In this document: positions 8,533-16,265 of the stretch, in pieces
Position numbering within the stretch: position 1 is the first letter of the stretch
Layout of the letters: each line of letters begins with the position of its first letter
Source of the DNA: JACMNW01 sp043721855
Lineage (GTDB): Bacteria > Pseudomonadota > Alphaproteobacteria > Rhodobacterales > Rhodobacteraceae
Reading direction: 5' to 3'
Assembly (NCBI GenBank): GCA_043721855.1
Contig: JAYSPY010000036.1
Location: forward strand, 1 to 30,119
Length of the DNA stretch: 30,119 nt
Notes under the pieces: generated by a model
Told to the model about the DNA's origin: nothing
The model's input: the letters and a program-made list of their open reading frames with translations, nothing else
The model's database searches: none
Program-made: the position numbers and the translations under genes

Positions 8533-9708
8533 TTACAGGTCTTTCAGCAACCGTGCGGTATCCGCGCCCAATCTTGGCGGGGCCAAGCGATACTGAACGG
8601 GGGTGCGTGACAGCTTCAGCGGATTGCCCAGAAGCTGCACCATGCCCCCCACGACGCCCGCGGCGGGCATTTCGATTACCGCACCACGGGCTTTTGCCTG
8701 CGAGGAATTCAGCGCCTGCCCAACGGTTTGAATGGGACCGACCGGAACTTTGACTGCCTCAAGCGCAGTCACAAGCCCGGTGACGGTTTGCTTGGCCAAT
8801 GCCGGGGCTAGATGAATATAAAGCGCCTCGCGGTTTTGCAGCCGGGCGGGGTTGGTGGCAAAATCTGGGTCAGATGCGATGGCAGGCAGGCCCAACACAT
8901 CACAAAATCGGGCAAATTGCGCATCATTGCCAACGGCGAGGATGACATGGCCATCGAACACCTGAACCACATCGTAGGGCACGATATTGGGATGCCCGTT
9001 GCCGCGCCGGATCGGATCTTTGCCCGATGCAAGGTAATTTGTGCCCTCATTGATCAGCCAGGCGAGTTGAGTATCGACCAAGGATATGTCGATATGCTGG
9101 CCGTCCCCGGTGCGGTCACGGTGGCGCAGTGCGGCCAGAATACCCACGGTCGCATACATGCCGCACATCACATCCGCAATTCCGACGCCCACTTTGCACG
9201 GCAAGCCGTCCGCCTCGCCGGTCAGCGACATGATGCCGCCAAAACCCTGCGCCATCAGATCATAGCCCGGCTTTTCACGGTTCGGCCCGGTCTGGCCGTA
9301 GCCAGAGATGGAACAGTACACAAGGCCGGGGTGGGCGGCACATAGCGTTGCATGATCAAGGCCGTATTTCACAAGGCCACCGGGTTTGAAGTTTTCCACC
9401 ACAATATCGGCACGCGCGGCAAGTTTGCGAATGGTTGCCTGCCCTTCGGCGGTAGCGATATCAACGGCAATCGACTGCTTGTTGCGGTTCGCGGCCATGA
9501 AATAGGCGCTCAGATCGCCCTCGGCCCCGGGCGCATAGGGCGGGCCCCAGGTGCGGGTATCATCGCCGCCGTCGGGGTTTTCGATCTTTAGAATGGTTGC
9601 GCCAAGATCACCCAAAAGCTGCGTGGCATAGGGGCCAGCCAGAATGCGGGTCAGATCCAGAACAACCACCCCGTCCAGCGCCATGAGTGGTTCAGATGCG
9701 GCCATCAT
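8533..9708 (-). CDS. CaiB/BaiF-type (class III) CoA-transferase
   Basis: This 391-residue class III CoA-transferase family member moves CoA between carboxylic acids in the cytoplasm. The N-terminus VVVLDLTRILAGPYATQLLGDLGA is diagnostic. The catalytic Asp, which forms the acyl-aspartyl intermediate in formyl-CoA transferase, is Asp150 in REKPGYDLMAQ. NRNKQSIAVD and VVENFKPG are further family motifs. The start at ATG 9708 (or 9705) follows a G-rich stretch and overlaps the ThDP-enzyme gene by 17 nt; an upstream in-frame extension to 9771 encodes an unrelated tail and is not used. The acid substrate cannot be told from sequence. The paired ThDP gene recalls the formyl-CoA transferase/oxalyl-CoA decarboxylase pair, but the partner here looks more like an acetolactate-synthase relative. 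Confidence 0.9.
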   Translation of the reverse strand: MMAASEPLMALDGVVVLDLTRILAGPYATQLLGDLGATILKIENPDGGDDTRTWGPPYAPGAEGDLSAYFMAANRNKQSIAVDIATAEGQATIRKLAARADIVVENFKPGGLVKYGLDHATLCAAHPGLVYCSISGYGQTGPNREKPGYDLMAQGFGGIMSLTGEADGLPCKVGVGIADVMCGMYATVGILAALRHRDRTGDGQHIDISLVDTQLAWLINEGTNYLASGKDPIRRGNGHPNIVPYDVVQVFDGHVILAVGNDAQFARFCDVLGLPAIASDPDFATNPARLQNREALYIHLAPALAKQTVTGLVTALEAVKVPVGPIQTVGQALNSSQAKARGAVIEMPAAGVVGGMVQLLGNPLKLSRTPVQYRLAPPRLGADTARLLKDL

Positions 9709-11314
9709 AAGCCCCCCGTTCGATAACTGCGGCAATGACGGTAAAGGTAGCAGCAGATTGTGCGGCCACAAGGGCGGTGCGCAGGCCCTCGCGGGATTTC
9801 ACAGTGACCCCTGCCCCGCCGAATGCGCGCCCGATGGCGGCAATGTCGTGCAGGCCGAAATCGACACCTATATTTGGCATCTGGCGCTGGCGTTGTTTCA
9901 TCTCGATCAGGGCAAGACTTGCATCAACGAAAACCACAAAGATCGTGCGCAAGCCAAGTTCCTGCGCGGTGGCAAGTTCGCCTGCAACCATCAGGAAACC
10001 GGCGTCACCGCTGAAGGAGACAACCGTGCGGTCCGGTTCCACCAGCGACATGCCCATCGCCATCGGTAGCGCGCAACCCATGGTGCACAGGCCGGAGGAT
10101 TGAATCAGGGCGCGCGGCGCGTGGCAGGCCCACATCTGTGACAGCAAGATGCGGTGCGCGCCGCTATCGGCAGAGGCAAGCGTGTTGGCGGGCAGCGTGG
10201 CCGCGCATTCAGCGATGACGGCGGCTGGCCCCCATGGCTCAGATGTCGGGAAGGCGTGGCCAAGGGCCGCGCGGGTGGCGGCGATGTCGCCGTCTGTCCA
10301 TGTTGGTCGGGGTTCTATGCCACCTGAAAGGGCGGCCAGTGTGGCGACACAATCGGCCACAAACGGATAGGTCGCGTGATGCATATAATGGCGGTTCGGC
10401 TCTGCCGTGATGTCGATCACCGGGGTACGCGCCGCGTCCCAGACATTGCGCCAGCCGGGGCGCATTTCGATGGGATCGTAGCCAAGGCACAGGATCAGGT
10501 CGGCACATGCCACCAGCGGCAGAAGATGCTTGTCAGCCAGCGGCGATAGCCCAGCGCCACCAAGGCTCAGGTGGTGGCGTTCATCCAGCAGACCCTTGGC
10601 CTTGTAGGTGGTGATCACGCCCATGCCGTAGGTTTCGGCAAAAGCGGTCAGCGCAGGTCCGGCATTGTCATTGACCGCATCCAATCCCACAATCATCAGC
10701 GGGCGTTTGGCACAGGCAAGGGCTGCACGTGCGGCGTCCAGCATCGGGCCGGGGGCCGGCATTGTAGGGCCGGGGCGTGGGCCAAGCGGCGCATGGGCGG
10801 CGGGGATCATTGTATCGGCGACACCAATCGGCACGTCGATATGCACCGGACCGGGGCGGCCTTCGGTGGCGATAGCAATGGCCTTGTCGATGATCACCAA
10901 CGCGGCCCCGGCGGTCAGGGTAAAGGTGGCTTTGGTGATCGGGCGAAACACCTGCGGCTGGTCCAGAACCTGATGGGGATAGGTCTGCGCCTCATCCGCA
11001 TCAACGGCCCCGCTCAGCACGATCAGCGGCACGCGGTCTTGCAATGCGTTGGCCACCACATTGATGCCGTTCAACGCGCCCGGCCCAAGGGTTGCCACCA
11101 AGATGCCCGGCGCGCCTGTGCGATGATAGACCGCTTCGGCCATGAACCCGCCGGAATTTTCGTGGCGCACAAGGATAAACCGGATGCCCGCGCTTTCCAA
11201 TGCGTCGATCAGGGTCAGAACTTCGCCCCCCGGCATACCAAAGGCAAAGCGGCAGCCCGCGGCGTAAAGCCGTTTTGCCAGCACATCGGCCGCGCGCAAT
11301 TGGGGTTGAGTCAT
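9692..11314 (-). CDS. ThDP-dependent enzyme of the acetolactate synthase-like superfamily
   Basis: This 540-residue protein has the three-domain layout of acetolactate synthase, benzoylformate decarboxylase and oxalyl-CoA decarboxylase relatives. The N-terminal pyrimidine-binding domain has FGMPGGEVL and the activating Glu52 in RHENSGGFMAEA. A central domain follows, then the C-terminal diphosphate-binding domain with SGDAGFLM and, about 27 residues on, FVDASLALIEMKQ. The usual GDG...N cofactor motif is therefore changed to GDA with Asp as the second metal ligand; an Asp there is known in catabolic acetolactate synthases. The reaction is unknown. ATG 11314 has GGAT upstream. It overlaps the CoA-transferase gene, so the two are probably translated together, and it lies 87 nt after the phosphomannomutase gene. 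Confidence 0.85.
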   Translation of the reverse strand: MTQPQLRAADVLAKRLYAAGCRFAFGMPGGEVLTLIDALESAGIRFILVRHENSGGFMAEAVYHRTGAPGILVATLGPGALNGINVVANALQDRVPLIVLSGAVDADEAQTYPHQVLDQPQVFRPITKATFTLTAGAALVIIDKAIAIATEGRPGPVHIDVPIGVADTMIPAAHAPLGPRPGPTMPAPGPMLDAARAALACAKRPLMIVGLDAVNDNAGPALTAFAETYGMGVITTYKAKGLLDERHHLSLGGAGLSPLADKHLLPLVACADLILCLGYDPIEMRPGWRNVWDAARTPVIDITAEPNRHYMHHATYPFVADCVATLAALSGGIEPRPTWTDGDIAATRAALGHAFPTSEPWGPAAVIAECAATLPANTLASADSGAHRILLSQMWACHAPRALIQSSGLCTMGCALPMAMGMSLVEPDRTVVSFSGDAGFLMVAGELATAQELGLRTIFVVFVDASLALIEMKQRQRQMPNIGVDFGLHDIAAIGRAFGGAGVTVKSREGLRTALVAAQSAATFTVIAAVIERGAYDGRI

Positions 11315-11401
11315 GGTCGATCCAAAGAATGCTGTGTTGTCATGCAGGCAAGCCGCGAAAAGCGGTGCAGTGCAAGTGCAATCGCGCTGTTGTGTCAGGC
11401 C

Positions 11402-12769
11402 TTAAGGGGCTTGGCCGTCGATCAAGGCGGTAATTTTGGCAACAGCCTGGGAAACCAGTGCACGATCACCCCGCGCCTCGACATTCAGGCGCAGCAGAGC
11501 TTCGGTGTTAGAATGGCGCAGATTTAGCCGCCAATTGGCAAAGCTAATACTAAGCCCGTCTGTTTCGTCAATTGCCGTGGCCGTCGGGGCAAACACTGCC
11601 GCCACGCGGGCGATAGCCGCTTTCGGATCAGCCAGCGTGAAATTGATTTCACCTGACGACGGAAAAGCCGCCACTCGGGGGGCTACAAGGTTCGCCAAAG
11701 TTTGCCCCGTGCGGCCCATCAGTTCGGCCACCAGCAACCACGGGATCATCCCGGAATCGCAGGCCATGAAATCGCGAAAATAATGATGCGCAGACATTTC
11801 GCCGCCGTAGACAGCGTTGTGATCGCGCAGGGCGCGTTTCATGTGGCTGTGGCCGGTTTTCGACAAGATCGCGCGCCCGCCGAACTTGGCGATAATGTCT
11901 TGGGTATTCCAGATCACGCGGGGTTCATAGGCGATGGCGGCCTGCGGTTCTTTGGCCAGAAAAGCCTGTGCCAGCAGACCCACGATATATTCACCCGGGA
12001 TAAAAGCGCCGGTATGATCGAACATGAAACACCGATCAAAATCGCCGTCCCACGCCACCCCCATATCGGCACCGCAGGCAATAACGGCATCCGCTGTCAT
12101 GGCGTGGTTTTGCACCAGCTGCGGATTGGGCACGCCATTTGGGAACGTGCCATCGGGTGGATGGTTGTGGCGAATAAAGCGCAGCGGCGTGGCACCAAGG
12201 GCCGTTGCAAGCGCGTCGAAAGTGGGGCCAGCCGCACCATTTCCGGCATTGACAAGGATAGTAAGCGGTTTGATCGCAGCGGGCGTGATAAAACCCAGGA
12301 CATGCGCGGTGTAAGCATCCCGTGCGCCAGTCGCAGGCTGGAATTCACCCCGTTTGGCAGGATGGAAATCTGCACTTTCGGCAAGCACACGAATGGCGGA
12401 AAAGTCTGTGGCAGGGTCCAGGGGCGCAGAGCCGCGGCCAACCATTTTCATGCCGTTGTACTGCGCTGGATTGTGCGACGCAGTTATTTCAATACCACCA
12501 TCTGCGCCAAAATGGGTGGTGGCGTGATACATCTCTTCCGTGCCGCAAAGGCCCAGATCAAGCACATCGGCCCCAGCGGCCATCAGCCCATTTGCCGTGG
12601 CTTGCAGCAGTTCAAGCGAGGATGGCCGGCAGTCCCTGCCGATGACAACACACCTGGCACAAAGCGTTTGGGCAAAGGCACGGCCAATGGAAAAAGCGAT
12701 GTCCGAAGTCAAATCAGTGCCAACAATGCCGCGAATATCATAGGCTTTGAAGCAGGTCAGCGCTGGCAT
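11402..12769 (-). CDS. manB: Phosphomannomutase/phosphoglucomutase
   Basis: This 455-residue alpha-D-phosphohexomutase interconverts hexose 6- and 1-phosphates for GDP-mannose or UDP-glucose supply. All four active-site loops are present: the phospho-serine loop TASHNP (Ser98), the metal loop DGDFDR (241-246), the sugar-binding GEMSAHHYF (323-331) and the phosphate-binding RHSNTEALL (418-426). GEMSAHHYF is typical of the bifunctional mannose/glucose enzymes. Length is normal. It starts at ATG 12769 with a weak purine-rich site (GAAGAAAG) upstream. It is followed after 87 nt by the ThDP-enzyme gene, with no evident functional link. A connection to glucan synthesis, whose operon lies downstream on the same strand, is possible but not shown. 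Confidence 0.93.
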   Translation of the reverse strand: MPALTCFKAYDIRGIVGTDLTSDIAFSIGRAFAQTLCARCVVIGRDCRPSSLELLQATANGLMAAGADVLDLGLCGTEEMYHATTHFGADGGIEITASHNPAQYNGMKMVGRGSAPLDPATDFSAIRVLAESADFHPAKRGEFQPATGARDAYTAHVLGFITPAAIKPLTILVNAGNGAAGPTFDALATALGATPLRFIRHNHPPDGTFPNGVPNPQLVQNHAMTADAVIACGADMGVAWDGDFDRCFMFDHTGAFIPGEYIVGLLAQAFLAKEPQAAIAYEPRVIWNTQDIIAKFGGRAILSKTGHSHMKRALRDHNAVYGGEMSAHHYFRDFMACDSGMIPWLLVAELMGRTGQTLANLVAPRVAAFPSSGEINFTLADPKAAIARVAAVFAPTATAIDETDGLSISFANWRLNLRHSNTEALLRLNVEARGDRALVSQAVAKITALIDGQAP

Positions 12770-13516
12770 GGATTGGGCTTTCTTCGGGGTCTGGTCTTTG
12801 CCAGAAACCTAATTGAAAAGCCGGTTTTGGTCAAACGCCGGGCGCGATTTCGCCGAGGCGGGTGATGCACCAATATATGGTGCGCGCCCCCTGTTGCGGC
12901 CGATCGCAAAGCTTGCAATCAAGATCGTGAAAAATTGTTTCGCCAAAAACTGAACAAAATCAGGAACTTGCTGCAATTAAACCCGGCAACCTGACAACTG
13001 GCCAGGAAACACAAACAACGGCGAGCCCGCCATGAAAAAACCAATCACCAACCAAAAAAATACATCGTAGGTCAACCTGCGTCTCCATCAATCAGGCGAT
13101 TGCCAACAACACCATCGCCGCAATCACAAGCAAATCAATCTAAGGTAGACTTGACATAAAACGTCTGCAAGACGCGCCAAACATGGCCAAAACCAGTTTG
13201 ACGCGTCTTTGAGAGGTTAAAATTTCAGTTGTTTCAATAGGGCACAAATCTGGAAATACAGAGCTACTCGTCACGGCACGAAAATCAACACTTAAGCCAA
13301 GGCAATGTTTACTGTTACTCATCATTTTCACTCTTACTCTTTACGAGTCGGTGTTTGCCACGTCTTTGCACGGCTGAGAAGATGGCTTCTGGGACTAGTC
13401 TTTTTGGACAGGTATTAGTTTAAACTTTCATCAATTCAGACAGACTTGCAGGAATTAGGCCGCGCCATAGGCCCAATCAGGCAGTTTGGCCGGAATGCGT
13501 CGCGCTAAATGCCACC
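12770..13516. other. AT-richer intergenic stretch without a recognisable gene
   Basis: These 747 nt between the phosphomannomutase gene and the small ORF downstream of fur are visibly richer in A and T than the rest of the window. I see no protein family, tRNA or repeat. On the minus strand there are tiny hydrophobic frames, for example one ending LVIAAMVLLAIA at 13092 and one starting MYFF near 13066 that would stay open only with one more T in the seven-T run at 13054-13060. A 63-codon minus-strand frame at 13140-13331 has no recognisable features. None is strong enough to call a gene. The manB promoter should lie at the low-coordinate end. Confidence 0.5.
12867..12883. promoter_or_regulatory. 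Inverted repeat upstream of the phosphomannomutase gene
   Basis: GCACCA (12867-12872) and TGGTGC (12878-12883) are perfect 6-bp arms around ATATA, about 100 nt upstream of the phosphomannomutase start. The spacing and AT-rich centre fit an operator bound by a dimeric regulator, but no adjacent regulator gene points to a partner. Confidence 0.3.
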
Positions 13517-13756
13517 CTAAACACACCGCTTATCGGCTGAGTCTGAGCAATTTTTGCGCCTCAGCCAGCAGAGTGATTCGGAATTGAGTGATATGGCCCA
13601 GCCAGAAAATGCTGCAACTGCATTGTAGCGGTGCATAGCAAGTATCCGGAATCGTGAAGGTTTGGAATCGGACAGGTTAATTATGCTGCGGATGCAGTCG
13701 GCCGTTTGGTCAAAAACCACATCCGCGCCGTCACTATAAACCGAAAGCCGCGCCAT
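13517..13756 (-). CDS. Small hypothetical ORF coupled to fur
   Basis: I do not recognise this 79-residue product. Its ATG overlaps the stop of the fur-like gene as TGATG, which is how true coupled genes in this window are arranged. The first 30 residues (MARLSVYSDGADVVFDQT and on) look like coding sequence. The remainder, rich in Cys, Ser and Trp and ending SADKRCV, looks less like a folded protein. It may be a short real gene or the 5' remnant of a longer gene that decayed into the AT-rich stretch beyond it. No signal peptide or membrane segment is evident. Confidence 0.35.
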   Translation of the reverse strand: MARLSVYSDGADVVFDQTADCIRSIINLSDSKPSRFRILAMHRYNAVAAFSGWAISLNSESLCWLRRKNCSDSADKRCV

Positions 13757-14187
13757 CACTCCACAGGCTTGCGGCGCACATAAAGCTCCAGGCGGTGATG
13801 GACAATTTCGTATCCCAATTCCGCTGCCAGTTCGGCCTGCAGGCGTTCAATGCGGTCGGACCGGAATTCAACCACAGCCCCGCTTTCGACATCTATCATG
13901 TGGTCATGATGCGCTGGGTCGGCGGTCTCAAACCGGGCAGAGGCACCGTCAAATGCATGGCGTTGGATAACGCCCTGCGCTTCCAGTTCGGACAATGTGC
14001 GATAAACGGTGGCAAGCGATACACCGGCGTCACGGGCCTGAACGCGCTTATGCAATTCTGCCGCGTCAGGGTGATCACTGGCCCCGGCCAGAACCTCAAG
14101 CAAAACCAAGCGCTGACGCGTCATCCGCAGCCCGGCATCGCGCAGGGCCTGTTCCAGGTGTCTGGTTTTTTCTGAATGGGCAGTCAT
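13756..14187 (-). CDS. Fur-family metalloregulator (Fur/Mur type)
   Basis: This 143-residue ferric/manganese uptake regulator is a dimeric DNA-binding repressor that senses a divalent metal. Residues 12-75 form the winged helix, with RMTRQRLVLLEVL and the recognition region SLATVYRTLSELEAQG. The C-terminal dimerisation and metal domain has the HHDHMIDVESGAVVEF segment (His93, His94, His96). No CxxC structural zinc motif is present, as in alphaproteobacterial Fur/Mur proteins, which commonly sense manganese. Irr and Zur are less likely from the HHDH segment and length. ATG 14187 lacks an obvious ribosome binding site. It lies 78 nt downstream of the GntR gene, with a near-palindromic AT-rich site in the gap. 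Confidence 0.88.
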   Translation of the reverse strand: MTAHSEKTRHLEQALRDAGLRMTRQRLVLLEVLAGASDHPDAAELHKRVQARDAGVSLATVYRTLSELEAQGVIQRHAFDGASARFETADPAHHDHMIDVESGAVVEFRSDRIERLQAELAAELGYEIVHHRLELYVRRKPVE

Positions 14188-14210
14188 GTCTGAAGGCTTA
14201 CGCAGATCAC

Positions 14211-14228
14211 GCTATTTTTGCAATAAGC
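14211..14228. promoter_or_regulatory. AT-rich near-palindrome upstream of fur, possible operator
   Basis: GCTATTTTTGCAATAAGC is an imperfect palindrome 24-41 nt upstream of the fur-like start, in a 78-nt gap. Fur-family genes are often autoregulated through AT-rich palindromes in this position. No binding consensus is matched rigorously here. Confidence 0.3.
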
Positions 14229-14265
14229 GCTGGTTTTGCAGATTGGGTGTGGATCGGCGCAAAGG

Positions 14266-14997
14266 TCAGGATACGACAACAATTGGGGCGATGATCTGGC
14301 GAATTTCGTCCTCGACTGCATCGATGATTGCGGTGATGGCCCCTTCGGCCCCGTTTGCATCTGCGTTGACGATGGCGTCACTCAGCGTGCGGTGATGCGG
14401 GAAAGATCGCAGTCCAAAGCCGCGGCGGCTAAACGGCGATTCATGTGACCGTTCCAGCGCATCGTTCAGGCGGGTCAGGATTTGGCCAAACATCGGGTTG
14501 CCAGTTGCATCAGAAATTGCGCCATGAAAAGCGGCATCGGCAAGTTGATAAGGCTCTCCGCTATCAACCACACAGAACAAGGCGTCACAAAGGCGGGCAA
14601 TTTCAATCCGTTGTGCCGGGCTGGCTTTCAGCGCGGCCGCGCGGACCGTTGCAGTTTCCAGCGCACGGCGCACTTCCAACAGCCGCAACAGTGCCTCGCC
14701 TTCCATGCGGATCAGGGTGGGCAGCGGGCCGCCGGAACTTTGCACTTTTGCGGTCAGATAAGTGCCGTCGCCGCGTCTGCGCCGGATGATGCCAAGCCCT
14801 TCCCAACGATTCAGCGCCTCGCGGATGGTGGACCGGCCCACGCCAAGGGTTGCGGCCATCGCCACTTCGGGTGGCAGACGGTCGCCCACATCAAGGCCCG
14901 CACGACCGATCATGTCAGCCAGCGCATCAATCACCGCGACACCCCGTGTGGGGGTTTCAAGCGGTTCAAGATAGCTGAGGGTGCCGGCATGTTTCAT
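14266..14997 (-). CDS. GntR-family transcriptional regulator, FadR/FCD subfamily
   Basis: This 243-residue cytoplasmic regulator has an N-terminal winged helix (about 24-82) with LGVGRSTIREALNRWEGLGIIRRRR and the wing tip GDGTYL. An all-helical FCD ligand-binding domain follows, with LLEVRRALETATVRAAA, DAAFHGAISDATGN and FPHHRTLSDAI; its Asp and His residues usually bind a metal that helps hold a carboxylate effector. AGGA with a 7-nt gap supports ATG 14997. It lies 100 nt downstream of the class V aminotransferase gene on the same strand, so it may regulate the ThuA-aminotransferase operon. A 25-bp perfect inverted repeat sits in that gap. Confidence 0.93.
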   Translation of the reverse strand: MKHAGTLSYLEPLETPTRGVAVIDALADMIGRAGLDVGDRLPPEVAMAATLGVGRSTIREALNRWEGLGIIRRRRGDGTYLTAKVQSSGGPLPTLIRMEGEALLRLLEVRRALETATVRAAALKASPAQRIEIARLCDALFCVVDSGEPYQLADAAFHGAISDATGNPMFGQILTRLNDALERSHESPFSRRGFGLRSFPHHRTLSDAIVNADANGAEGAITAIIDAVEDEIRQIIAPIVVVS

Positions 14998-15067
14998 TGG
15001 GCGATCCTGTTAATCCTATGCGCATTGCGGGCCACGGTTGCGGGCCGTCTGTCAAGCGCCATAAGTC

Positions 15068-15092
15068 TTTTGCGCCAAATCGTCGCGCAAAA
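15068..15092. promoter_or_regulatory. Perfect 8-bp inverted repeat between aminotransferase and gntR
   Basis: TTTTGCGC (15068-15075) and GCGCAAAA (15085-15092) are perfect arms around a 9-nt spacer. The site is 5 nt beyond the aminotransferase stop and about 70 nt upstream of the gntR start. It may be the autoregulatory operator of the GntR protein, or the stem of a terminator for the upstream operon; the lack of a U tract after the stem favours an operator. A TTGACA at 15055-15050 (minus) could be a -35 element, but no good -10 follows it. Confidence 0.45.
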
Positions 15093-15097
15093 CCGAC

Positions 15098-16264
15098 CTA
15101 TTTCAGCAACGCGTCCAAGGCATGAACAAGCTGATCCATCTGCGCTTGCGTATTGTAACCTTGTGCAGATACGCGAACGATATGATGCCCCGCCCAGATA
15201 AAGCATGGTATTTCGATGCCGTATTGCACCAAAAGCTGGCGTTGCAGGTCGGCCACATCGCAAGGCTGCACCGGCATGGAAACCATCTGCGGCGCGCAAA
15301 ACTGCGGGCTGCTGAATGCGGGAAGATTTGTCAGGTCAGCCACCCGTCGTGCAGTATCTTGCACCAAGTCGCGGCATTGTTGGGCCACGTCGTCCCAACC
15401 ATGCTGCGCCCGAAACGCAATGGCGGCAGGCACCGCCAGCCATGCGGCGGGGTCACGGGTGCCTTGCATTTCCAACCGGTCGATGAAGGCGGTATTGCCA
15501 AAAGGACCGGGCTCAACTGCGTCATCGGTCCAGCCGTGGCTGATCACCAGCGGGTTGATCATCGCCTGCAATTCGGGGCGAACATAAAGAAATGCCGATC
15601 CTTTCGGGGCCATCAACCATTTGTGGCAGTTGCCCGCATAGAAATCTGCGCCCAAAGCATCAAGATCAAGCGCGATGTGGCCCGGCGTATGCGCACCGTC
15701 GATCACGGTATAAATATCCCGCGCACGGGCTTCAGCCACAATGTTGTCGATGGGAAAGACAAGGGCTGTGGCAGAGGTGATATGGCTTAGAAAGATAACG
15801 CGGGTTCGGGGGGTGATCGCGGCCAGCAGGCAATCGGTGAATTGGGCTTCGGTTGTCAGGGGAAGCGGCACAGTGGCCACGACAATTCTGGCCCCGCTGC
15901 GCCGCGCGACATAGGCCCAGGTTTTTTCCAGTGCTGCATATTCATGATCAGTGGTCAGGATCTCATCGCCCGGTTTCAGATCCAGCGATTGGGCCACGAT
16001 GTTCAGCGCCGCAGTGGCATTGGTTTCGCCGACGATGTTATCAGGGCTTGTGCCAAGTTCGCCTGCCATCGCCACCCGCGCGTCGCGCCGCCAGCCGGAC
16101 AGACCACGCGCCGGATCAAGAAAAGCCACCGGCTGCGCCTCCAGCTGCATTTGCCAGCGTTGATATTGCTCAAACACGGGGCGGGGGCAGGCCCCGTAAG
16201 AGCCATGGTTCAGAAACGTCACATCGGGGCGCAGCAGGAACAGCGCGGCCAGGTTTTCGGTCAT
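15098..16264 (-). CDS. Class V aminotransferase (isopenicillin N epimerase-like)
   Basis: This 388-residue PLP-dependent fold-type I enzyme belongs to the CefD/NifS-like group. The family start FLNHGSYGACPRPVFEQYQ is present, with GETNATAALNIV for phosphate binding, Asp189 in VIDGAHTPGH for the pyridine nitrogen and the Schiff-base Lys215 in NCHKWLMAPKG. Proteins of this type act on amino acids, peptides or cysteine; the true substrate is unknown. The gene begins 1 nt after the chimeric permease stop, with GAAGGGG upstream, and ends the operon that starts with thuA. Epimerase-like genes next to peptide-type ABC transporters suggest it once acted on the imported compound. Confidence 0.9.
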   Translation of the reverse strand: MTENLAALFLLRPDVTFLNHGSYGACPRPVFEQYQRWQMQLEAQPVAFLDPARGLSGWRRDARVAMAGELGTSPDNIVGETNATAALNIVAQSLDLKPGDEILTTDHEYAALEKTWAYVARRSGARIVVATVPLPLTTEAQFTDCLLAAITPRTRVIFLSHITSATALVFPIDNIVAEARARDIYTVIDGAHTPGHIALDLDALGADFYAGNCHKWLMAPKGSAFLYVRPELQAMINPLVISHGWTDDAVEPGPFGNTAFIDRLEMQGTRDPAAWLAVPAAIAFRAQHGWDDVAQQCRDLVQDTARRVADLTNLPAFSSPQFCAPQMVSMPVQPCDVADLQRQLLVQYGIEIPCFIWAGHHIVRVSAQGYNTQAQMDQLVHALDALLK

Positions 16265-16265
16265 C

